Of a stretch of DNA of 46,076 nucleotides, positions 24,453-33,379 are shown piece after piece (within the stretch, counting starts at the first letter, position 1; each line of letters opens with the position of its first letter). The translations under genes and the position numbers were made by a program. The stretch comes from Acetofilamentum sp. GTDB taxonomy: Bacteria > Bacteroidota > Bacteroidia > Bacteroidales > DYOH01. The notes under the pieces are model-generated. The model saw nothing but the letters and a program-made list of their open reading frames with translations, had not been told where the DNA came from and did not search any database. Location: the NCBI GenBank assembly GCA_020720625.1, contig DYOH01000019.1, positions 1 to 46,076 on the forward strand, in the 5' to 3' direction.

Positions 24453-24553
24453 TAATTAGATTAAAATAAATACGCCCCATACATCCATAGCACAAGAAAA
24501 AGTAATCGAAATTATTTTCTTCACGAATACATAAAATCAAATCTAAAAAATAT

Positions 24554-24561
24554 TATATTTG
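24554..24561 (+). promoter_or_regulatory. -7 promoter element of lysS
   Basis: TATATTTG fits the TAnnTTTG consensus and lies 32 bases before the lysS ATG. No clear -33 TTTG is present at the expected distance. Confidence 0.5.
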
Positions 24562-24593
24562 CACTCTATTTTACAAAATATAAGGCAATTAAG

Positions 24594-26321
24594 ATGAGTC
24601 ATCAGGAACTATCAGAACAAGAATTAATTAGACGCCAGTCGCTTAGAGAGTTAGAAGAACTTGGCATAGATCCATATCCGGCCGCCGAATTTCAGGTAAA
24701 TACAAATTCAGCAGAAATAATTGAAAACTATAATGCTGAAGCTAAAAACTATCAGGATATTTGCCTTGCCGGAAGAATTATGTCGCGCAGAATAATGGGA
24801 AAAGCGGCCTTTGTTGAGCTGCAAGACCAACAAGGAAGAATTCAGGTATATGTAAATCGGGACGAAATTTGCCATGGAGAAGATAAAACCTTGTACAATA
24901 CTGTATTTAAAAAATTACTTGACATAGGCGATATCATAGGAGTTTGTGGCGATGTATTTATCACTCAAACAGGAGAAACATCAGTAAAAGCAAAAGAACT
25001 AAAACTTTTGAGCAAATCACTAAGAGTTCTGCCGATTGTGAAAGAAAAAGACGGACAAATATACGATGCATTTACCGACCCCGAATTGCGCTATCGTCGC
25101 AGATATGTTGATTTAATAGTAAATTCACATGTTCGTGATATTTTCATCAAAAGAACTCGTTTGGTAAATACCATGCGCGATTTTTTGAGCCAAAGAGGAT
25201 ATCTCGAAGTAGAAACCCCAATATTACAACCAGTTTATGGAGGCGCAGCTGCCCGTCCGTTTAAAACGCACCACAACACACTAGACCAAACACTCTATTT
25301 GCGAATAGCAAATGAATTATATCTAAAACGCTTAATAGTTGGTGGTTACGATGGTGTTTTTGAATTTTCGAAGGATTTCAGAAACGAAGGTATGGATCGC
25401 TTTCACAATCCGGAATTTACGCAGATTGAGCTATACGTAGCCTACAAAGATTATTTCTGGATGATGAACCTGGTAGAAGAAATGGTTGAAAAAATAGCCA
25501 TGAATCTGCACGGAACAACCCAAGTGCAGGTTGGAGAGCATGTTATAGATTTTAAACGGCCATGGAAACGTTTTACCATGTATGAAGCCATTGAGCACTT
25601 TACCGGAATTGATATTTCGGAAATGGATGAAGCCCAACTAAGAGAAACCGCAAAAAATCTGGGCGTTACTCCCGACGAAACCATGGGAAAAGGAAAGCTT
25701 GTAGACGAAATCTTCGGAGAAACCTGCGAACACCAGCTTATTCAACCTACATTTATTACAGATTACCCAATTGAAATGTCGCCGCTTACGAAAAAACACC
25801 GTTCGAAAGCAGGATTGGTTGAACGATTTGAAGCCATTTGCAATGGAAAAGAAATCTGCAATGCCTATTCGGAGCTAAACGACCCAATAGACCAACGTGC
25901 CCGTTTTGAAGAACAACTTGAGTTAGCAAAGCGCGGAGACGAAGAAGCCATGATGCTCGACGAAGACTTTCTGAGAGCTATTGAATACGGCATGCCCCCT
26001 ACTGCCGGAATTGGAATTGGTATTGACAGGTTGAGCATGATTATGACAAACGCTCCATCGATACAAGAAGTACTGTTTTTCCCTCAAATGAAGCCGGAAA
26101 AAACCGATTTGGCAGATGGTGACGAAAAATTCAGTGCCCTGGGTATTGCTTCTGAGTGGATTCCAATTATTCGACGTGCAGGAATTGCGCGTTTGGAACA
26201 ACTAAAAGAAGCCAAACCAGGTAAATTGCACAACGATATTTGTGGGATAAATAAAAAAACCAATGCAGGATTAAGCAATCCGACTTTGGATGATGTAAAA
26301 TCGTGGATTGAAAAGTTATAA
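24594..26321 (+). CDS. lysS: Lysyl-tRNA synthetase, class II
   Basis: Charges tRNA-Lys in the cytosol. The 575-residue product has an OB-fold anticodon-binding domain (about 55-150), class II motif 2 as [14 protein letters not shown] and motif 3 as [11 protein letters not shown]. It is longer than E. coli LysS because of a C-terminal extension (about 505-575, including [10 protein letters not shown]), as I recall being usual in Bacteroidota. Single-gene transcript with its own promoter and terminator. Confidence 0.97.
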   Translation: MSHQELSEQELIRRQSLRELEELGIDPYPAAEFQVNTNSAEIIENYNAEAKNYQDICLAGRIMSRRIMGKAAFVELQDQQGRIQVYVNRDEICHGEDKTLYNTVFKKLLDIGDIIGVCGDVFITQTGETSVKAKELKLLSKSLRVLPIVKEKDGQIYDAFTDPELRYRRRYVDLIVNSHVRDIFIKRTRLVNTMRDFLSQRGYLEVETPILQPVYGGAAARPFKTHHNTLDQTLYLRIANELYLKRLIVGGYDGVFEFSKDFRNEGMDRFHNPEFTQIELYVAYKDYFWMMNLVEEMVEKIAMNLHGTTQVQVGEHVIDFKRPWKRFTMYEAIEHFTGIDISEMDEAQLRETAKNLGVTPDETMGKGKLVDEIFGETCEHQLIQPTFITDYPIEMSPLTKKHRSKAGLVERFEAICNGKEICNAYSELNDPIDQRARFEEQLELAKRGDEEAMMLDEDFLRAIEYGMPPTAGIGIGIDRLSMIMTNAPSIQEVLFFPQMKPEKTDLADGDEKFSALGIASEWIPIIRRAGIARLEQLKEAKPGKLHNDICGINKKTNAGLSNPTLDDVKSWIEKL

Positions 26322-26336
26322 AGATATCACACTGAA

Positions 26337-26373
26337 AAAAAACCTGTTGTAGTAAAAACACAACAGGTTTTTT
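26337..26373 (+). terminator. Terminator of lysS
   Basis: AACCTGTTGT (26341-26350) pairs perfectly with ACAACAGGTT (26360-26369), flanked by A and T runs. Confidence 0.94.
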
Positions 26374-26439
26374 TATTTTCGGGACAAAAAGATTGGAGCA
26401 TTGACCAAAAAAAAGTACATTCGTTTAAAATATTGCATT

Positions 26440-27624
26440 ATGAATACTATTCTGTTTGATGATGAACTGAGAAGTAATTTACTTCCTTTGGTTTATACCA
26501 GGCCAGTTGCAATGCTACGCATTGGTATTCTGACCATTAAAGAAAAATGGGAAAAGCATTTGCCCGGAAAATACTCTTTTATAGTAGAAGAATATTTGCG
26601 CGAAAAATATCCGATGCAAATTGATGACGAAAATCTACTCATAAACGGCGCACTCCTACCCGACAACAATGTGGTTGATGCAATGAACGAACTAAAAATG
26701 AACCAAGCCTTGGTTCAAAATGGAAGACTGATAGCGCTCAAAGTTGTTCAGAATAAATTCGATGAATTTTGTTTCAAAACCTATAGAAATTTTGATGTGG
26801 TAGAATGCGACAGCAATATTTCCTGGATAAATTACCCTTGGGACATTTTCTCAAAAAACGAAGATGAATTAGAAGCAGACTTTAAAATATTGACAAAAGG
26901 AAAAATATCTGCCCCAATTGACGAATCAAACCGATATAAAAGTCCGGAAAAAATATTTATTGAAGAAGGCGCACAGGTCGAATTTTCAATACTTAATCCG
27001 GCGGGAGGCTATATCTACATCGGAAAAAATGCCCAAATTATGGAAAATTGCAGTATACACGGTTCTTTTGCCTTATGCGAGCACTCCACCTTAAAAATGG
27101 GCTCTAAAATTTACGGAGCTACCACCATTGGCCCGCACTGCAAAGTTGGCGGAGAAGTTAGCAATTCGGTTTTTATTGGTTACTCAAATAAGGCACACGA
27201 TGGATTTTTGGGAAATGCCGTTTTGGGCGAATGGTGTAATTTAGGAGCTGATACCAACAATTCAAACCTTAAAAACAATTATGCTATCGTAAAAATGTGG
27301 AATTATAGCGAAAAAAAATTTATAGATACCAAACTCCAGTTTGCAGGCCTGATTATGGGCGACCATTCAAAATCGGGCATAAACACCATGTTTAATACCG
27401 GAACTGTGATAGGCGTATTTGCCAATATTTTTGGAAGTGGTTTTCCCCGTAATTTTATACCATCTTTTTCGTGGGGAGGAGCAACCGGATTTACAACCTA
27501 CAATACGCCGAAAGCCTACGAAGTGGCAGAAAAAGTTTTTGAACGTCGGGGATTAAAATTTGATGCCCTTGAGCAAAGAATTTTAGACCATGTATTCGCT
27601 ATGACTGCCGAATACAGGCGCTAG
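26440..27624 (+). CDS. GlmU-like sugar nucleotidyltransferase (TIGR03991 type)
   Basis: A 394-residue protein with a nucleotidyltransferase-like N-terminal domain and a left-handed beta-helix of hexapeptide repeats (about 180-330; I-Y-I-G-K-N-A-Q-I, then G-P-H-C-K-V-G-G). The opening D-D-E-L-R-S-N-L-L-P-L and T-R-P-V-A are typical of the alternative GlmU family of Bacteroidota, thought to act in UDP-sugar supply for the cell envelope. The usual N-terminal G-x-G-T-R-M pyrophosphorylase loop of E. coli GlmU is absent. I start at the ATG at 26440; an upstream in-frame TTG at 26401 would add an unconserved Lys-rich leader. Confidence 0.85.
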   Translation: MNTILFDDELRSNLLPLVYTRPVAMLRIGILTIKEKWEKHLPGKYSFIVEEYLREKYPMQIDDENLLINGALLPDNNVVDAMNELKMNQALVQNGRLIALKVVQNKFDEFCFKTYRNFDVVECDSNISWINYPWDIFSKNEDELEADFKILTKGKISAPIDESNRYKSPEKIFIEEGAQVEFSILNPAGGYIYIGKNAQIMENCSIHGSFALCEHSTLKMGSKIYGATTIGPHCKVGGEVSNSVFIGYSNKAHDGFLGNAVLGEWCNLGADTNNSNLKNNYAIVKMWNYSEKKFIDTKLQFAGLIMGDHSKSGINTMFNTGTVIGVFANIFGSGFPRNFIPSFSWGGATGFTTYNTPKAYEVAEKVFERRGLKFDALEQRILDHVFAMTAEYRR

Positions 27625-27722
27625 TTTTTATTTCGCATTTTATACCAGAGAAAAAATATTGCGGCCAAAATATGGCCAACAATAATTATAACGGCTATAA
27701 ATAAAACAGTTTTATCGCTCAT
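27621..27722 (-). CDS. Possible 33-residue single-pass membrane microprotein
   Basis: The product is M-S-D-K-T, a continuous hydrophobic helix (about 6-26: V-L-F-I-A-V-I-I-I-V-G, then I-L-A-A-I-F-F-L-W) and a basic tail Y-K-M-R-N-K-N. It lies on the opposite strand between the GlmU-like gene and gpsA, and its TAG overlaps the stop codon of the GlmU-like gene. The clean tripartite layout is what one expects of a real membrane micropeptide, but no homologue is known to me and no ribosome-binding site is seen. Confidence 0.4.
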   Translation of the reverse strand: MSDKTVLFIAVIIIVGHILAAIFFLWYKMRNKN

Positions 27723-27746
27723 ATCATTTACATTGAAAGCATAAAG

Positions 27747-28760
27747 ATGATAGAAATATCCGAAAAATCAAAAATTGGAATCCTGGGCGGCGGTAGTTGG
27801 GCCACCGCAATCCTAAAAATGATGATTCCCAATCTTCCGGGTGATCATAAAATTAATTGGTACGTTAGAAAAAAAGAAACCGCCGAATATATTCGAAAAA
27901 ACAAGCACAATCCAAACTATCTTGGGGCAGTTGAATTTGATGTAAGCAAAATTTTTGTCTGCGCAGAAATTGGAAAAGTGGTAGAAAATAGCGATATACT
28001 AGTATTGGCAATCCCATCGGCATTTTTGCACACTACATTAAAAGAAGTAGCAGAACTATTACCCCAAAAATTTGCTATTTCTGCCGTTAAAGGAATTGTG
28101 CCCGAATTTAATCTTATTGTTGGCGAATATCTTATGAAAGCATTTGGGATGGAAAGTACACAGTTAGGCGTTATCACAGGCCCTTGTCATGCCGAAGAAA
28201 TTGCCATGGAAAGGCTTTCTTACCTTACCATTGTATCCGAAAATTTAAGAAATGCCGAAATTATTGCCAACCGCATCGAAAATCCATATATAAAAACCAT
28301 ACTCTCCGACGATTTGTACGGCACAGAATATGCAGCAGTATTAAAAAACATTTATGCGCTTGCCACCGGTATCAGCTTAGGATTGGGCTATGGAGATAAT
28401 TTTATGGCTGTTTTGATTGCCAGAGCAATTCAAGAAACCAAAAGATTTATTGATACTGTGCATCCCATAGACAGAGATATTAAAGATTCTGCATATTTGG
28501 GCGATTTACTCGTAACTTCTTATAGCCAGTTCAGCAGAAACAGAAGTTTTGGTATGATGATTGGCAAAGGATACAGTGTTAAATCGGCCCAATTGGAAAT
28601 GAATATGATTGCTGAAGGATATTATGCTGCCAAATCTATTATGGAAATCAATAGCCAATACAATATTTTTATGCCTATTGCAGAAACTGTTTACAACATT
28701 CTTTACCGAGACCGCCCGCCGGCTTTCGAATTTAAAATTCTTACGGACAAAATCAGGTAG
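27747..28760 (+). CDS. gpsA: NAD(P)-dependent glycerol-3-phosphate dehydrogenase
   Basis: Makes sn-glycerol 3-phosphate from dihydroxyacetone phosphate for phospholipid synthesis, in the cytosol. The 337-residue product has the nucleotide-binding G-G-G-S-W-A-T-A at 14-21, I-T-G-P-C-H-A-E-E near 145, and the catalytic-domain stretch A-A-V-L-K-N-I-Y-A-L-A-T-G with its Lys. A later G-D-L-L-V-T segment is also typical. Length and order agree with complete GpsA proteins. Confidence 0.95.
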   Translation: MIEISEKSKIGILGGGSWATAILKMMIPNLPGDHKINWYVRKKETAEYIRKNKHNPNYLGAVEFDVSKIFVCAEIGKVVENSDILVLAIPSAFLHTTLKEVAELLPQKFAISAVKGIVPEFNLIVGEYLMKAFGMESTQLGVITGPCHAEEIAMERLSYLTIVSENLRNAEIIANRIENPYIKTILSDDLYGTEYAAVLKNIYALATGISLGLGYGDNFMAVLIARAIQETKRFIDTVHPIDRDIKDSAYLGDLLVTSYSQFSRNRSFGMMIGKGYSVKSAQLEMNMIAEGYYAAKSIMEINSQYNIFMPIAETVYNILYRDRPPAFEFKILTDKIR

Positions 28761-28785
28761 TACGCAATTTCTTACGCACTACCTG
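28754..28785. terminator. Inverted repeat between convergent gpsA and serine hydrolase genes
   Basis: CAGGTAGT (28754-28761, overlapping the gpsA stop) pairs with ACTACCTG (28778-28785) around a 16-base loop that itself contains acgc/gc pieces. It may end transcription in one or both directions. The T run is weak on either strand, so the call is tentative. Confidence 0.45.
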
Positions 28786-28825
28786 AAAAATTCGAAAACA
28801 GGATAATTATTGCATCAATTATTTA

Positions 28826-30373
28826 CTATCTTTTATAAAATTTCAATTCTGTAAAATCAAAATCCGGATTAGGTATATCAAGCACCATTTCTGAAACTTT
28901 ACCTTGGGCATCTAAAATAAAATTGACAGTTCCTTTGGGTAAATTTATAATATCGCGCAAGCTAATAGAAAAGGTATTGTACTGGTAATGCTCCAAATCG
29001 CCAATAAACATAGGCGTTGGTAATAATTTTAGCACCAATTTGCCATTTTCCAAACCCACATTTACATCACCATAAACATCGCCACCATAAACACCGGTAT
29101 AAGACTCCAAACTTAGCGAATACTGGCTCTGCTTATTCCTGTTATCTTCCATTTGTTGAGCATCTTGCTTATCCATTGCATGCGAACGCTCGTAATATTG
29201 ATAATACAAAGAACTCCAGTCATTTCTGGGGGTAGATGTGTATGCATCCAATATTTGATACATTATTGCCGTTGGCAGATAGTTGATAGAATTCGTAAGA
29301 ATCACAAAACCTAATTTTTCTTCAGGTACAAGAACCAGTTTACTAATCATGCCATCGGCACCGCCACCATGGTTAACAATTTTTCGTCCGTTGTAATCGA
29401 ACAAATCCCAACCCAAGCCATAGGAGTGAAAATGTTTTGAAGGAAACATCTGAGCATCCTGCTTACGCAAAGGAATTGATGTGTGCTCTTTTCGCATCTC
29501 CCAAATTTGCATAGAATCCAGAATCTGCTTTCCGTTAAACTTACCATTATTCAGCTGCATTATCATCCAATTAGAAAGTTCTGCTACCGAAGAATTGATA
29601 GCACCGGCAGGAGCAATATTATCCCAATTAATATACTTCAGTAATTTGGTTTCTTCGCCCGGAACCACATGGTGTGGCAATGCCAGATTACTTTGTGCAT
29701 TAAATTTGCTGATACTTGTGTTTGAGTTATTCATTCCCAGTGGTTTAAAAATTTTCTCAACAATAAAATCGTCCCAACTCAAGCCGGTAACCACCGGAAT
29801 TATTTCTCCAGCCACCAAAAACATGATATTTGAATATCCATAACGTTCTCTAAAACCATAAGTTGGTACTAAAAACCGTGCTCGCTCTATAATCTCTTTT
29901 CGCGAATAAGTAGTACCATACCACAATAAATCGCCACTAAAAGTTTTTAATCCGCTGCGGTGACACAGCAAATCACGAATGGTCATTTCCTCCGAAATAT
30001 ATGGAGAATAAAGCTTAAAATAAGGTAAATACTTCTGCACTTTATCGTCCCAATTAATTCTTCCTTCGGCAACCAATATCGACAATGCTGCCGATGTAAA
30101 GGCCTTTGTGTTTGAAGCTATTGCAAAAAGTGTATTTTCGTCGACAAGTTCATTTGTTTTGATGTTTTTAACACCATAAGCTTTCGAAAAAACCACATCT
30201 CCGTTTTGAACAATGGCTATGGCCATGCCCGGAACATTCCATTTTTTTTGCGACTGCTCAAAATATGCATCCAGTTCGTTTATCTGCTTCTTGCTTATAG
30301 CCTTACTTTGAGCTAATACAGTAGATAGTGATGCCAAAAATAGAACAATACATAAAATCAATTTGTTTTTCAT
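28826..30373 (-). CDS. Exported serine hydrolase, class C beta-lactamase / penicillin-binding fold
   Basis: A 515-residue periplasmic enzyme. Starting at 30373 gives a signal peptide M-K-N-K-L-I-L-C-I, ending at V-L-A-Q. The beta-lactamase domain has S87-N-T-K90 (S-x-x-K), Y180-S-N182 (Y-x-N) and H-G-G-G near 325 in place of K-T-G, the three catalytic motifs. The last 90 residues form a lipocalin-like DUF3471-type domain (S-L-E-S-Y-T-G-V-Y-G). Probably a D-aminopeptidase, esterase or peptidase rather than a resistance enzyme; the substrate cannot be told from sequence. A 13-codon upstream extension to 30412 is possible but lacks signal character. Confidence 0.88.
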   Translation of the reverse strand: MKNKLILCIVLFLASLSTVLAQSKAISKKQINELDAYFEQSQKKWNVPGMAIAIVQNGDVVFSKAYGVKNIKTNELVDENTLFAIASNTKAFTSAALSILVAEGRINWDDKVQKYLPYFKLYSPYISEEMTIRDLLCHRSGLKTFSGDLLWYGTTYSRKEIIERARFLVPTYGFRERYGYSNIMFLVAGEIIPVVTGLSWDDFIVEKIFKPLGMNNSNTSISKFNAQSNLALPHHVVPGEETKLLKYINWDNIAPAGAINSSVAELSNWMIMQLNNGKFNGKQILDSMQIWEMRKEHTSIPLRKQDAQMFPSKHFHSYGLGWDLFDYNGRKIVNHGGGADGMISKLVLVPEEKLGFVILTNSINYLPTAIMYQILDAYTSTPRNDWSSLYYQYYERSHAMDKQDAQQMEDNRNKQSQYSLSLESYTGVYGGDVYGDVNVGLENGKLVLKLLPTPMFIGDLEHYQYNTFSISLRDIINLPKGTVNFILDAQGKVSEMVLDIPNPDFDFTELKFYKR

Positions 30374-30703
30374 TTCTTCTAATATTTTAATTTTGATAAA
30401 TAATTTAGTCAATAGAAAAATAAGCGCAATAAAAATAGCATAATTTAACGATTAAAATATGCCATTCGGACTGGTACAATGAATTTGTGATGCTAAAAAA
30501 ACATCAAATCTGCATTTATATAAGCGAAGTGGGCAAAAGAGAGAACAATATTTTAATAGTTTATGAAATAAACTATTGAGAAAAAGATATGCGTTATGTT
30601 GTTGAAAAAAAAAATTGCAGAAATATAAAGTTAATTGCATACAATTAAAGGCTTTTTTTTTTAAGATTTCTTTCATATCTTTAACGAACAATCAGGAAAT
30701 TGA
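30374..30703. promoter_or_regulatory. Divergent intergenic region with perfect 10-bp palindrome
   Basis: About 330 bases between the serine hydrolase and the cyclase. It holds AATAGTTTAT (30555-30564) and its exact complement ATAAACTATT (30568-30577) separated by three bases, a candidate operator or hairpin. TATCTTTA at 30676-30683 resembles a -7 box (last base differs) 20 bases before the cyclase ATG. A minus-strand frame of 79 codons across this region is Cys/Phe/Leu-rich and not convincing. Confidence 0.45.
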
Positions 30704-32326
30704 ATGGACTATAAAATACTTGTAGCCGATGATAATAAAATGAATTTGGCCATTATTCTGACGATTTTAAGAACGTCGAATAATGGCTACAAGTTATTTA
30801 CGGCACAAGATGGAAGACAAGCAATACAATCGGCAAAAATACACCGCCCCGATTTAATAATCATGAATTGGTCAATGCCGCAAATGTCGGGGATTGATGC
30901 TATTCGTGAATTAAAAAAACTAAAAGCCACTCAGGATATTCCGGTAATAATTGAAACTAGTTTTGATTCTGATTTGAATATAGAAGAGGCGCTCGATGCT
31001 GGTGCCATTGATTATATTAAAATCCCGGTAGACCCAGGAGAATTGCTAGCCAGAGTAAATTCTGCCCTAAAAATTCATACCAAACTGAGATCTCTTCAGG
31101 AAAAAAAAATTATCATCGACCAAAGAATTGAAGAGCTAACTAATTTGCAAATAGCCACAAACCAAAGCTCAACAGCCCTTATCATACTAGAACAAGATGG
31201 CACAATAAAATGGGTAAACAAAGGTTTTAGCGATTTGTTCGGATATTCTTTGCAAGATTATACAAATACATTTGGAACAAACTTCTTTCACATTAGGGAA
31301 GCTATTCCATCAAAATTTAAGCATTCGGATTTAAGCACAGGTTTTCAGAAAGAAGAATACATTTCCTCGGTAGAGCACAAAGATGGAACAAAAAAATGGA
31401 TTCAAGGAACAATAAATTCTATCGAAAACTCCGATTCCAGTGGAAAATTTGTCATAATTGAAACAGATATTACAAGTCTTAAAGAGATTGACGAAAAATT
31501 ACAGGCAAGGAACGAAGAAATGCTAAAATTAAACAGGCATTTAGAAAAAGCAAATCTAATGCTGAAAAAACAGCAAGAAGAAATTATTTTACAAAAAGAG
31601 GCTATTGAAAAAGAAAAACAAAATACAGAGAATTTATTACTCAATATCCTGCCTTATCATGTGGCCACTCAATTAAAAGACAATGGATTTGCCAAACCCC
31701 GAAACTATAAGTTGGTAACAGTTATGTTTACTGATTTTCAGGGATTTACAAAAGCCTGTGAAAAACTTTCTCCAGACCAAATTGTGGCAGCACTGCATTC
31801 CTATTTTGCTATTTTCGACGATATTGTTTTGGCTCATTTTGTTGAAAAAATAAAAACCATTGGAGATGCTTACATGTGTGCAGGTGGTATTCCGCTCAGA
31901 AACAGAAGTAACCCTTTTGATGTGGTGCTTGCCGGATTAAAAGTACAGGAATTTATGAAAAAAGTACCTTTCTCCAAACAGTATCATTTACTTCCGTTTT
32001 GGAACTTACGTATTGGTATACATACAGGGACGGTAACTGCCGGGGTGGTTGGAAAAATAAAATTTGCTTACGATATTTGGGGCGATTCGGTAAATATTGC
32101 CAAAAGGATGGAATCGGCCTGCGAAGTTGGCATGGTAAACATTTCGGGGGAAACCTACGAAGAAATTAAAGAATTTTTCGATTTTAAACACCGTGGAAAA
32201 ATCGAGATAAAAAACCGTGGAAGAATGGATATGTATTACGTATTAGGAATCAAAGAAAAATATGCCGCCGACCCAAATAGGCTTATCCCAAACGAGGCGT
32301 TTCAAAATTATCTAAACCAACTATGA
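30704..32326 (+). CDS. Class III adenylate cyclase with receiver-like and PAS domains
   Basis: Soluble 540-residue signalling protein: receiver-like domain (1-125), PAS (about 145-265), coiled coil (265-312) and cyclase domain (about 330-525). In the receiver, D9/D10, T85 and K106 are kept but the phosphoacceptor is Asn55 (I-I-M-N-W-S-M-P), so it probably cannot be phosphorylated in the usual way. The cyclase is complete: metal ligands Asp344 and Asp388, adenine-selecting Lys384 and Asp457, transition-state Asn464 and Arg468. This predicts ATP rather than GTP as substrate. A transposable element is inserted exactly at its stop codon. Confidence 0.92.
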   Translation: MDYKILVADDNKMNLAIILTILRTSNNGYKLFTAQDGRQAIQSAKIHRPDLIIMNWSMPQMSGIDAIRELKKLKATQDIPVIIETSFDSDLNIEEALDAGAIDYIKIPVDPGELLARVNSALKIHTKLRSLQEKKIIIDQRIEELTNLQIATNQSSTALIILEQDGTIKWVNKGFSDLFGYSLQDYTNTFGTNFFHIREAIPSKFKHSDLSTGFQKEEYISSVEHKDGTKKWIQGTINSIENSDSSGKFVIIETDITSLKEIDEKLQARNEEMLKLNRHLEKANLMLKKQQEEIILQKEAIEKEKQNTENLLLNILPYHVATQLKDNGFAKPRNYKLVTVMFTDFQGFTKACEKLSPDQIVAALHSYFAIFDDIVLAHFVEKIKTIGDAYMCAGGIPLRNRSNPFDVVLAGLKVQEFMKKVPFSKQYHLLPFWNLRIGIHTGTVTAGVVGKIKFAYDIWGDSVNIAKRMESACEVGMVNISGETYEEIKEFFDFKHRGKIEIKNRGRMDMYYVLGIKEKYAADPNRLIPNEAFQNYLNQL

Positions 32327-32455
32327 GTCTAGTCTAAAAACCCTGCCAGCGTTGATTTTTATAAAATGCTGTAACTGTACTAAACAGTTTATAAGTCAAT
32401 TAAGAAAACGCTGGCAGGGGTATAATCATTTTTTCAATCTTTTTAGACTGAACTC
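32325..32455. mobile_element. 131-bp MITE-like element with 6-bp target duplication
   Basis: Ends are GAGTCTAGTCTAAAAA (left) and the complement of GAGTTCAGTCTAAAAA (right), 14 of 16 matching. Inside, CCCTGCCAGCGTT (32341-32353) pairs with AACGCTGGCAGGG (32407-32419), and AACTGT/ACAGTT (32373-32389) forms a central hairpin. The flanks carry AACTAT on both sides (32319-32324 and 32456-32461), a direct target duplication. No coding capacity. A second copy of its right end lies at the window edge (46029-46076). Confidence 0.88.
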
Positions 32456-32465
32456 AACTATAAAA

Positions 32466-32492
32466 AAAAACCGGACTAACAAAGCCAGTATT
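32466..32492 (-). terminator. Probable terminator of the repeat-protein gene
   Basis: On the minus strand ACTGG (32489-32485) pairs with CCGGT (32474-32470) including one G-T pair, and a run of T follows. A-rich sequence on the other side could make it work for rightward transcripts too. Short stem, so moderate confidence. Confidence 0.5.
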
Positions 32493-32520
32493 TTTTTTAT
32501 TACCCATAAAATCAATAAGT

Positions 32521-33345
32521 TTACTCAAAAAAGTCATAAACCAATGTAGTAGTATTCTGAAAATCGACTTCTTTTACAACTCTATTCTCACTATCTAAAT
32601 AAAATTCCTTTTGATACTCAATAATACCATTGGATTGAAAATGCTTTTCGATACGTCTGTTTAGTTGATCATCGTATTCGTTTACCAACCTATAGCCATT
32701 ACTATAAACATATTCGGCCAGTCTGTTTTGTTGATCGTAGAAAAATTTTACTGATTGAATCAAATCACCCTTTTCAGTAAAAAGCACTCTTTCTTTGATG
32801 TTTTCGCCGGAATAGCTCATTTTTTCTACTGTTTTTCCACGTTCGGGAGTAAAATGAAGCACTTCAACCAGGGAGTCTTCAACAAATGTATTTTCAATCC
32901 TTTCGGTACAATTTCCATTTACATCAAAAATTTCTTTCAACAGAATTCGGTTTCGATTATCCATCACGTATTTCTCCACAAACTCATCACCATCTTCGCT
33001 GTCGGAAACAAATATCTCAAGAAAGTTTTCTTGTCGCTTATACTCTTTTATCGTCTTACTTTCATCAAGATAAATAATTTCTTCGCGGATTGTTTTTCCA
33101 TTTTCATCACGAAAAATTTGCCTATGCTCAGTAAGTTCGTTGTTGTCTATATAATTTTTTTGCTCTATAAGCAATTCGTTCTCGTAAACAAAAATATTCT
33201 TATTCTCTACGCTACCATCCGGATAAAAACTGGCCTCTTCAATTAATTGTCCGGTTTCGTTAAAAATCTCTATCTTAGATAAATAAGTATCAGAAGGTGC
33301 ATCATTCGATGCTATATATGTTTCTATTTTTGATATTGCAGACAT
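32521..33345 (-). CDS. Beta-strand repeat protein of unknown function (MORN/YD-like)
   Basis: I do not recognise a named family. The 274-residue, acidic product has no signal peptide or membrane segment. It consists of about ten repeats of 20-25 residues, each with an aromatic/acidic strand and a turn such as D-E-N-G-K, D-V-N-G-N, T-E-K-G-D or L-D-S-E-N, then a hydrophobic strand (I-R-E-E-I-I-Y; V-K-E-V-D-F). The spacing resembles MORN, YwqK or RHS/YD repeats. It follows recQ by 34 bases on the same strand and is likely co-transcribed with it. Confidence 0.7.
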   Translation of the reverse strand: MSAISKIETYIASNDAPSDTYLSKIEIFNETGQLIEEASFYPDGSVENKNIFVYENELLIEQKNYIDNNELTEHRQIFRDENGKTIREEIIYLDESKTIKEYKRQENFLEIFVSDSEDGDEFVEKYVMDNRNRILLKEIFDVNGNCTERIENTFVEDSLVEVLHFTPERGKTVEKMSYSGENIKERVLFTEKGDLIQSVKFFYDQQNRLAEYVYSNGYRLVNEYDDQLNRRIEKHFQSNGIIEYQKEFYLDSENRVVKEVDFQNTTTLVYDFFE

Positions 33346-33379
33346 GTACGTTTTTTTTGAAAATAATCCTTATAATTTA

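Noticed and set aside
28826-30373. Beta-lactam resistance gene
   Set aside because: The fold and S-x-x-K/Y-x-N motifs are shared by many peptidases and esterases; the H-G-G-G motif and C-terminal lipocalin-like domain point to the non-resistance group.
30452-30691. 79-codon minus-strand frame upstream of the cyclase
   Set aside because: Cys/Phe/Leu-rich, spans the promoter region and the palindrome, resembles no protein family.
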